Of a stretch of DNA of 10,137 nt, positions 5,362-10,137 are shown in pieces (the stretch's first letter is position 1; the number at the start of each line of letters is the position of its first letter). The notes under the pieces are model-generated. The model was not told the DNA's origin. It saw nothing but the letters and a program-made list of their open reading frames with translations, and searched no databases. The translations under genes were made by a program, and so were the position numbers. This stretch comes from Spartobacteria bacterium UBA6821 (GTDB lineage Bacteria; Verrucomicrobiota; Verrucomicrobiia; Chthoniobacterales; UBA6821): NCBI GenBank assembly GCA_002452515.1, contig DKEN01000034.1, forward strand, positions 930-11,066. The letters are read 5' to 3'.

Positions 5362-6477
5362 ATGACTCTGGCACTTCGACTCACGTCATTTATTTCGACG
5401 ATAAAAAAGCCGCGATGGCTCGCTTTATTAGCGCTCATTCTTGTTTTCCTCTGTCTGCACTTTTACTTGTCCATTTGGGTGCTCCAGTATGTCAATCGAA
5501 AGATCAATGAGACAAAGGACTACTCCGGATCGATTAAAAATATTGACCTCCATCTCTGGAGAGGAGCGTATGTGATTCGGAATATAACGATTTATAAAAA
5601 CTCAGGAAAAATACCAGTTCCTTTCTTTTCCGCCCCAGCGATTGATCTGGCTGTAGAATGGAAAGCCCTATTCCACGGGCATTTTGTCGGTAACGTTATG
5701 TTGAAACAGCCAATTATTAATATTGTCAATGGCCCTACGACAGAGCAAACACAAACCGGAGTGAACACCCCGTGGGCAGAAACAGTAAAACAGCTTTTTC
5801 CCCTAAAAATCAATCGGTTCCATGTGGAAGATGGCACGCTGCAGTATCGCGATTTTTACAGCCATCCTAAGGTAGATTTAAAACTAACAGATCTTTACAT
5901 CACGGCGTCTAACCTCACGACGAGCAAGCAGTTGTCTCGAGGGGGATTGGCGATGCTCCATGCTGAAGGAAAGCCTGTGCAGGATGGATTATTAAAAGCT
6001 GATGTGACTTTTGATCCCTATGAAAAGTACCCCACGTTCGATCTCAAGGCGGACGTTTCCAATATTCCCTTGATCAATCTCAGCGAGTTGACGGAAGCCT
6101 ATGCCTATTTTGATTTCAAGAAAGGGACATTTGCTGCGGCACTGGAGTTGAGCGCCTCCGATGGAAAATTCACGGGTTATGTCATCCCCGCATTTGATCA
6201 CATGCAAATTTTCTCGTTACAACAGGGTATTAAAAATCCTGTTAAACTTGCTTGGGAAGGAATATTAGGGTCCATGGGACGCCTCTTTCGCAATCAAATC
6301 AAAGATCGGTTTGCGACCAAGATTCCTATTTCAGGGAGCTTTGCCGATCCCCAAGAGGCGATTCTCGCCACCATAGGAAATGTTTTCAAAAACGCCTTTG
6401 TCCGAGCCTTCAATCCTGTGGTGCCTGGAACGATTGATGTCCACGATGTCCGAGAGAGAGAAACTCCTAGGGATTAA
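5362..6477 (+). CDS. DUF748 / AsmA-like envelope protein
   Basis: This 371-residue protein has one N-terminal membrane anchor (about residues 18-42, WLALLALILVFLCLHFYLSIWVL) after a basic start, and an otherwise periplasmic beta-rich body. The block YSGSIKNIDLHLWRGAYVIRNITIYK, then FFSAPAIDLAVEWKALFHGHFVGNVMLKQPIINIVNG, is the DUF748 pattern, as are PLKINRFHVEDGTLQYRDF and the later DLKADVSNIPLINLSELTEAYAYFDFKKGTFAAALELS. DUF748 belongs to the AsmA-like group linked to outer-membrane lipid transport and assembly; the exact role here is unknown. It is shorter than the roughly 1000-residue DUF748 proteins of proteobacteria. Its start has the clearest Shine-Dalgarno in the window (AAGGA, 5353-5357, 4 bp before ATG). 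The gene is visibly richer in A and T than the FTR1 cluster, which could mean separate ancestry. Confidence 0.82.
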   Translation: MTLALRLTSFISTIKKPRWLALLALILVFLCLHFYLSIWVLQYVNRKINETKDYSGSIKNIDLHLWRGAYVIRNITIYKNSGKIPVPFFSAPAIDLAVEWKALFHGHFVGNVMLKQPIINIVNGPTTEQTQTGVNTPWAETVKQLFPLKINRFHVEDGTLQYRDFYSHPKVDLKLTDLYITASNLTTSKQLSRGGLAMLHAEGKPVQDGLLKADVTFDPYEKYPTFDLKADVSNIPLINLSELTEAYAYFDFKKGTFAAALELSASDGKFTGYVIPAFDHMQIFSLQQGIKNPVKLAWEGILGSMGRLFRNQIKDRFATKIPISGSFADPQEAILATIGNVFKNAFVRAFNPVVPGTIDVHDVRERETPRD

Positions 6478-6507
6478 CCCGGATTAATTATTCGGGCATC
6501 TCTGCCC
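6478..6507 (+). terminator. Possible hairpin terminator after the DUF748 gene
   Basis: Immediately after the stop codon, CCCGGAT-TAATT-ATTCGGG (6478-6496, 7 bp with one wobble) can fold, and GGGCA-TCTC-TGCCC (6494-6507) is an alternative hairpin sharing its 3' arm. No U-tract follows, so this is only a weak terminator candidate. Confidence 0.3.
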
Positions 6508-6650
6508 ATGGAAATGCTCATCTCTTAGCCACGCGCAGGAGGCCAATTTCTAATGCAATTTTTAAGTTATTATTTCACTTTTTTGGAGATGGTATTACTA
6601 CTGAGAAGTTTTACAGTAAGTTCTGATGTGGCGGTGGCCTCGAGTGCGAA

Positions 6651-6681
6651 GCTACTTTCCCCTACTAGGAGTGGGGATAGC
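6651..6681. terminator. Hairpin at the convergent gene ends
   Basis: The stem uses GCTA (6651-6654) with TAGC (6678-6681), TCCCC (6658-6662) with GGGGA (6673-6677), and ACT (6664-6666) with AGT (6670-6672), with a small bulge and an AGG loop. It lies 18 bp past the stop of the minus-strand gene, a fitting place for a terminator, but neither strand has a U-tract. Confidence 0.4.
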
Positions 6682-6698
6682 GGCTGGAAGGCAATCGT

Positions 6699-8525
6699 TT
6701 AGTGCGCTTTGGTGATTGTAACCGTCCGTTGTAGTGGGGGTGCCGGTGCGTAGTTGGTATTCCCTCCTTGGGTTGCCGTGACGACAGAATTACCTACCCC
6801 GATGATGTTGGCTGTATTTCCAGAAATCGAAATCACATTGGTGTTGCTGCTACTAAAGGACACAGTCCCGCCAGGGGCCGTTGCCGCTAGCCCAAAGGAT
6901 CCACCTAGGGTATAGACATGGGGCGATGGTTTAACAAAGGTGATGACCTGGTTTTTAGGTGAGACAACGAAGGTTGTAGTCGCGCTTGGGGCTGGAAGAT
7001 AGACAGGGCTCCCTCCTTGATTTGCCTGTATGGTGATGGCGCCGGCACCAATCAAGGTAACTTTATTCTTAGTGACCGTTGCGGGGCCGGAAAGAATCGA
7101 GTAAGTGACCGGAAGTTTGGAGGTGGACGTGGCGTGAAGGAGAAATGCTGAGTCCCCATATTTCTTTTGGGGAACACTGGGGAATAGGATGGTCTGTTTC
7201 CACAACGTAGAGTTAGGGGCAGCATAGAACCCGGGAGTGAAGAAGACATTGGGGCTCCCGGCACCTAATGCATTGGTGGTAACTCCAATATAGCCGTTTT
7301 GTGGATCATAGAGCATATCGAAGCCGTAAAAGACGTGGCGGCCGGTATTGATAAATAGTGCAGACGTGCTTCCGTTGTTGGTAACTCCAGATGGCGCGAC
7401 CACATTGTTGGATTGAGCGTTATGATCACTGGAGTCTGTTTCGAAATTATAGCCGACTGCTCCTAGCGAGTTTACGAGATTGATGGATAGGGAATTGCTA
7501 CGGTGGTGAATCCATCCACTGAGAATATCCGTGCTGAGAAATGAATACCCGATGCCGGCGTCCATCAAGATTGTCACCGGCCCGTTGGTTATTCCATTGG
7601 CAACGACTTCTCCAGAAGAGAGCCTCCAATCGGGAACGGAATTTGTATTGGTGTACCCACTGGGAGATAATTGGGTATAGGCGAAATTGGTGGTGCTTTC
7701 TGTGAGTCCCAGTTGAATGCCGGTTGACTCCAGTATGTAACCGGCAACCATCCCGCCGTTGGTTGGGCTTTGGGACATGGTTGTCAGGTTGATGAGGGCA
7801 TTGTAGATTTGGTTGGTGTTGTTACCTACCGGCCCTGATGGCGAAACTTCATTTGTGTTTGGCCCAAACCCAACCCCAAAGTTCCAGTTGTCTCCCAGAT
7901 TGGTGTTATTGGCGTAGGAGACTGCTTCTCCTCCTGTGAGGGTTAGTTTCCCTCCGCTGAAGCTCTTCGTTTTTCCGTTGGTCAAGATCACGCTGCCTCG
8001 GGAGGTTTTCATGGCGTATATTGGAGAACCACTGCCCAGACTTCCCAAGGTTTCCACCACAAGAACGGGGATATTTGCAGTTGCAATGGCCGGGTTACTA
8101 TTCTGGTCAGTCACTTGGAAGTTTACGGCCGTTTGAATATATTGGCCGATAAAGACTCGCTTGGAGCTGCTGAGGTAGTTCGTGCCAGGCCAGGAATTGG
8201 CGTTTGTTGTTATGACGTTGCTCACCAAATTTGCGCTCACATAGAGTCCGCGGGATCCGGTATCCACCTGGATATGTGGGATGGTGACCCCTCCGATCTG
8301 GTTCAGATTTGTTGCTCCATTAGTCGCTACTCCTGCGAAGTTGATATCAACGAAGACGTCTCCATTGGCGCTGGGGTCAAAAGAACCCGCTGAGTAACTG
8401 AGAAAATAAGAGTTGGTGTACCCAGAATATCCGTCAACGGGGTTGGTTGTTTGAGATTGGAGTGGATGAATGGCTCCTGAAAGGGCAAGAGTTACAAGGG
8501 CTAGAAGGCGGCTATGTATTTTCAT
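6699..8525 (-). CDS. Secreted pepsin-like aspartic-protease-fold protein with two C-terminal Ig-like repeats
   Basis: This 608-residue exported protein has a signal peptide at about 1-24 (MKIHSRLLALVTLALSGAIH; cut near LQS-Q). The first catalytic-type motif is clear: IPHIQVDTGSRGLYV, with Asp88-Thr-Gly-Ser. A second lobe motif reads VTILMDAGIGYSFLS with Asp322-Ala-Gly in place of Asp-Thr/Ser-Gly. NWNFGVGFGPN (213-223) and FYGFDMLYDPQNGYIGV (399-415) recall conserved core stretches of pepsin-fold (A1) proteins, and the overall layout also recalls DUF3443. Residues about 443-524 and 525-606 are two Ig-like repeats beginning KQTILF and NQVITF, the first with the KYGDSAFLLHATSTSKLPVTYSILSGPATV pattern common in bacterial MBG/Ig modules. 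The protein is rich in Asn, Thr and Ser and has almost no Cys. It probably acts outside the cell or in the periplasm. Proteolytic activity is uncertain because of the second-site substitution. It is transcribed toward the DUF748 gene and away from the toxin module. Confidence 0.7.
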   Translation of the reverse strand: MKIHSRLLALVTLALSGAIHPLQSQTTNPVDGYSGYTNSYFLSYSAGSFDPSANGDVFVDINFAGVATNGATNLNQIGGVTIPHIQVDTGSRGLYVSANLVSNVITTNANSWPGTNYLSSSKRVFIGQYIQTAVNFQVTDQNSNPAIATANIPVLVVETLGSLGSGSPIYAMKTSRGSVILTNGKTKSFSGGKLTLTGGEAVSYANNTNLGDNWNFGVGFGPNTNEVSPSGPVGNNTNQIYNALINLTTMSQSPTNGGMVAGYILESTGIQLGLTESTTNFAYTQLSPSGYTNTNSVPDWRLSSGEVVANGITNGPVTILMDAGIGYSFLSTDILSGWIHHRSNSLSINLVNSLGAVGYNFETDSSDHNAQSNNVVAPSGVTNNGSTSALFINTGRHVFYGFDMLYDPQNGYIGVTTNALGAGSPNVFFTPGFYAAPNSTLWKQTILFPSVPQKKYGDSAFLLHATSTSKLPVTYSILSGPATVTKNKVTLIGAGAITIQANQGGSPVYLPAPSATTTFVVSPKNQVITFVKPSPHVYTLGGSFGLAATAPGGTVSFSSSNTNVISISGNTANIIGVGNSVVTATQGGNTNYAPAPPLQRTVTITKAH

Positions 8526-8609
8526 CGTGGTTTTGTTTAGATGTAGGCCACTTTGTTGTTTTGTCCAATTTTTCGTGCATACTCCGCTTGTATCTTAAAA
8601 GAGGGGGGG

Positions 8610-8638
8610 TTGACGGTCTTGTCCTACGGTTGTATGTT
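8610..8638 (+). promoter_or_regulatory. Possible promoter of the toxin-antitoxin module
   Basis: TTGACG (8610-8615; 5 of 6) is followed after 17 bp by TATGTT (8633-8638; 4 of 6). Transcription would begin near 8645. That would exclude the ATG at 8634 and make the ATG at 8646 nearly leaderless. A G-rich run (GAGGGGGGG, 8601-8609) precedes the -35 element. Confidence 0.4.
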
Positions 8639-8843
8639 CCCACCCATGGGAGCTGGCACGCAGATAATTAAAGACCCTGAAACCGAAGCCAGAGAGCTTC
8701 AAAGCATTCTCAATTCGGTAGGGAAGCGACTTCGTGCCAATATCGTCAAGACTGGAAAGCTGGGTATTACCTACGCGGAGTTCAAGGCGAAGAGGGGCGG
8801 CGTTGAGGGCTTGAAGGTTCTCCCTGCTAATGGGCGAGCGTAA
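8634..8843 (+). CDS. Small putative antitoxin paired with a zeta-type toxin
   Basis: This is a basic 69-residue protein with no named family that I recognise. An amphipathic helical stretch (DPETEARELQSILNSVGKRLRANIVK, residues 14-39) is followed by GKLGITYAEFKAKRGGVEGL. Its gene overlaps the toxin gene by 14 bp (the ATG at 8830 lies before its TAA at 8841-8843), the usual arrangement for coupled antitoxin-toxin pairs. The start is uncertain. The frame is open upstream to an ATG at 8553, but that extension looks non-coding, and a promoter-like sequence overlaps 8610-8638. ATG 8634 or ATG 8646 (65 residues) fits best. The role as antitoxin is inferred from position and size. It does not resemble the epsilon antitoxin or PezA (it has no obvious helix-turn-helix). 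Confidence 0.6.
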   Translation: MFPPMGAGTQIIKDPETEARELQSILNSVGKRLRANIVKTGKLGITYAEFKAKRGGVEGLKVLPANGRA

Positions 8844-9459
8844 GCCCGTTCTTGTCGTTGTTGCTGGTCCGAACGGCTCGGGAAAGACAGCCATCACCAG
8901 CGACCTTCGTAAAGCTTACGACTGGACTGATGGACTGTTACAAATCAATCCTGACCAGATTGCCCAAGAAGAGTTTGGCGACTGGAATAATCCCTCTTCC
9001 ATCCTTCAAGCTGCGAAAAAGGCAGACCAGATTCGGGAAGAATGTCTTGCGGAGGGTAAAGGGCTTCTTTTTGAAACAGTCCTTTCAACTCCCGAAAAAG
9101 TGGACTACATCCGCCGTGCCAAAGAAGCAGGCTACTTTATCCGTTTGGTCTATGTGGCGACGGAAAGTCCTGAAATCAATATGCTCCGTGTGGAATGGAG
9201 ATTTTCACAAGGAGGTCATACCGTCCCCCGTGAAAAGATTGAACCCCGATACATCCGCTCCTTGAAGCTGGCGGTAGATGCCGCACGCCTCACCGACCGT
9301 GCCTATTTCGTGGATAACTCTCGGGATGTGGATGAGGCGGAAGGTGGTATCGGTCCCTTCACGGTTTTCCGCACCATTGATGGAGTTGTGGCGAAATCCT
9401 ACCTACCCGAAGCGGAGTTTCCAGAATGGACAAAACCGATCTACAACGCCCTGAAATAA
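8830..9459 (+). CDS. Zeta-toxin/COG4185 family P-loop kinase
   Basis: This is a 209-residue P-loop NTPase with Walker A GPNGSGKT at residues 13-20 after a beta strand (VLVVVA). INPDQIAQEEF (39-49) corresponds to the zeta substrate-side Asp region, with Asp42 the likely catalytic candidate. FETVLS (81-86) follows a strand. Then come LRVEWRFSQGGHTVPREKIEPRYIRSL (119-145), with Arg120, Arg124, GGH 128-130, Arg140 and Arg144 as the nucleotide/lid signature of this family. Zeta and PezT toxins phosphorylate UDP-N-acetylamino sugars and block peptidoglycan synthesis. Many COG4185 members are annotated only as zeta-like, so the substrate here is inferred. The length is near that of stand-alone COG4185 proteins. 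It overlaps the upstream small gene by 14 bp, and no separate Shine-Dalgarno is evident, which suggests coupled translation. The module lies close to a tRNA gene, but no integrase is present. Confidence 0.88.
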   Translation: MGERKPVLVVVAGPNGSGKTAITSDLRKAYDWTDGLLQINPDQIAQEEFGDWNNPSSILQAAKKADQIREECLAEGKGLLFETVLSTPEKVDYIRRAKEAGYFIRLVYVATESPEINMLRVEWRFSQGGHTVPREKIEPRYIRSLKLAVDAARLTDRAYFVDNSRDVDEAEGGIGPFTVFRTIDGVVAKSYLPEAEFPEWTKPIYNALK

Positions 9460-9510
9460 GCGGTTTTTGTATTTTTGGGCAGTTTTGAAGGGAAAAAGTC
9501 TGCACTCAAT

Positions 9511-9548
9511 CAGGGTTTTCATTCGGAGGACTCCTGAGTTGAACCCTG
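9511..9548 (+). other. Symmetrical stem-loop downstream of the toxin gene
   Basis: CAGGGTT (9511-9517) pairs with AACCCTG (9542-9548), and GGAG (9525-9528) with CTCC (9531-9534), separated by equal 7-nt internal loops. It lies about 50 bp after the toxin stop in a gene-free stretch (9460-9702) and has no U-tract. It could be an RNA-stability or processing element, or a small repeat. Apart from this hairpin, I see nothing else in the stretch. Confidence 0.35.
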
Positions 9549-9689
9549 CAGCAAAGAAACAGCCGTATTTTCCTATTCAAGGCACTTGGCGGATAGAATG
9601 CTCTTTGGTGCATTTTCTTACCCGTTTCTGCAAACTGTAGATTTTTCAACCGATGGCTCTAGAGCATCTATTTATGAGGCTGAAAGAGA

Positions 9690-9700
9690 TAAAAAACCCC
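9690..9700 (-). terminator. T-tract after tRNA-Asp
   Basis: On the minus strand, GGGG followed by six T residues lies just past the tRNA 3' end. Only a weak 4-5 bp stem, formed with CCCC of the tRNA T arm, is available, and it would compete with tRNA folding. A simple terminator is possible. Confidence 0.35.
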
Positions 9701-9702
9701 AC

Positions 9703-9776
9703 CGGAGTTGACGGGGCTCGAACCCGCAACCCCCGCCGTGACAGGGCGGTGCTCTGACCAATTGAGCTACAACTCC
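9703..9776 (-). tRNA. tRNA-Asp (anticodon GTC)
   Basis: Read on the minus strand, a full cloverleaf forms. The acceptor is GGAGTTG/CAACTCC with discriminator G. The D stem is GCTC/GAGC with an AATTGGTCA loop. The anticodon stem is CCGCC/GGCGG with loop CTGTCAC, giving anticodon GTC. The T arm is GCGGG-TTCGAGC-CCCGT with one G-T pair. The length is 74 nt. The 3' CCA is not encoded (the next bases are GTG), so it must be added by nucleotidyltransferase. The G at position 73 and the GTC anticodon both fit aspartate identity. Confidence 0.96.
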
Positions 9777-9782
9777 TAGGGT

Positions 9783-9808
9783 CTTTTCCCGAAGCAAATC
9801 GGGAAAGG
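9783..9808 (-). other. Hairpin in the 5' leader of tRNA-Asp
   Basis: CTTTTCCCG (9783-9791) and CGGGAAAGG (9800-9808) form a 9-bp stem with one wobble and an 8-nt loop, ending 6 bp upstream of the tRNA 5' end. On the minus strand a loose promoter (TTGATC, 19 bp, GATTAT) lies further upstream, so the hairpin may be in the pre-tRNA leader. It has no U-tract and is not an obvious terminator. Confidence 0.4.
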
Positions 9809-9894
9809 GGGGATAATCTTCCTCGTATTGCGCCCGGGATCAATCTTTTTTGTGACTTTCGTGCAGATGCCGTTCATTCTCCGATGATAAATCC

Positions 9895-10137
9895 ATGGCC
9901 TATCCATCCTACGCTGCCTTTCTGAAAGCCCTCGAAGATGCGGGAGAGCTTCACCGCATCACCGCCCCTGTGGCGACGGAACTTCAGATCACGGAGCTTG
10001 CCGATCGGGAAATGAAATCGCCCGACGGAGGCAAGGCGCTGCTCTTTGAGAAACCGACCATCAATGGGCGCGTATCGGAATTCCCGGTTGTGATTAATGC
10101 TCTCGGCTCCAAGCGTCGCATGGCGATGGCCCTAGGC
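9895..10137 (+). CDS. N-terminal fragment of a UbiD-family decarboxylase
   Basis: The frame is open from ATG 9895 to the window end, giving 81 residues of a protein that usually has about 450-600. The start MAYPSYAAFLKALEDAGELHRI, then TELQITELADREM, GGKALLFEKP and FPVVINALGSKRRMAMALG, match the conserved N-terminal domain of UbiD decarboxylases (pattern: F-x-x-L-E-x-x-G-E-L-x-R-I, E-I-T-E-x-x-D-R, ALLFE, PVxxNxxGSxxRxAxALG). These enzymes use prenylated FMN made by UbiX to decarboxylate aromatic or unsaturated acids, including 4-hydroxy-3-polyprenylbenzoate in ubiquinone synthesis or a related step in futalosine menaquinone synthesis. Which of these applies cannot be told from this fragment. 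The prFMN-binding and catalytic E-R-E residues lie beyond the window. It is divergent from the tRNA-Asp gene; no Shine-Dalgarno is clear. Confidence 0.88.
   Translation, partial: MAYPSYAAFLKALEDAGELHRITAPVATELQITELADREMKSPDGGKALLFEKPTINGRVSEFPVVINALGSKRRMAMALG

Noticed and set aside
8553..8633. Upstream extension of the small antitoxin-like gene to ATG 8553
   Set aside because: The extra residues look unlike the rest of the protein and the stretch contains the best promoter candidate for the module.
8830..9776. A tRNA-linked genomic island made of the toxin module
   Set aside because: No integrase and no repeat of the tRNA-Asp 3' end was seen elsewhere in the window, so closeness to a tRNA gene is the only support.
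1..10137. CRISPR array, transposase or phage genes
   Set aside because: No regularly spaced direct repeats, no DDE or HUH transposase motifs and no phage structural proteins were seen on either strand.

Overview
The window is bacterial chromosome, most likely from Verrucomicrobiota or a close relative. This is inferred from several things together. Most genes lack a clear Shine-Dalgarno sequence. There is a large Asn/Thr/Ser-rich exported protein ending in Ig-like repeats, an ACCACAAA-type intergenic palindrome, and a mix of outer-membrane barrels, CsbD and DUF748 proteins. No marker gene in the window fixes the taxon.

Layout. 1-198: the 3' end of a probable glycoside hydrolase family 8 gene. 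199-611: a gene-free stretch with an imperfect palindromic repeat, a hairpin-rich segment, and a promoter embedded in two tandem Fur-box-like palindromes. 612-4613: four same-strand genes that look like one iron-related cluster. They encode an FTR1-type iron permease, an exported beta-barrel-like protein, a Tat-exported Rieske protein whose start lies 1 bp after the previous stop, and an OprB-type porin. 4733-6477: a small envelope/stress group of a DUF3309-like hydrophobic peptide, a CsbD-family protein and a DUF748 (AsmA-like) protein. 6699-8525 (minus): a secreted pepsin-like aspartic-protease-fold protein with two Ig-like repeats, convergent with the preceding group. 8634-9459: a two-gene toxin-antitoxin-like module with a zeta-toxin/COG4185 P-loop kinase. 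9703-9776 (minus): tRNA-Asp(GTC). 9895 to the window end: the 5' end of a UbiD-family decarboxylase gene.

How the parts may work together. A sigma70-like promoter (TTGAGA, 16 bp, TAGAAT) lies inside two TGAGA-N5-TCTCA palindromes just upstream of the FTR1 gene, which is the arrangement expected for repression by Fur. The cluster could move iron from an outer-membrane porin, past a periplasmic Rieske redox partner, to the inner-membrane FTR1 permease. No ferroxidase, EfeO or EfeB homologue is visible, so the Rieske protein is the only obvious redox protein. That makes this the best candidate here for an undescribed system. Its function is inferred from context and has not been demonstrated.
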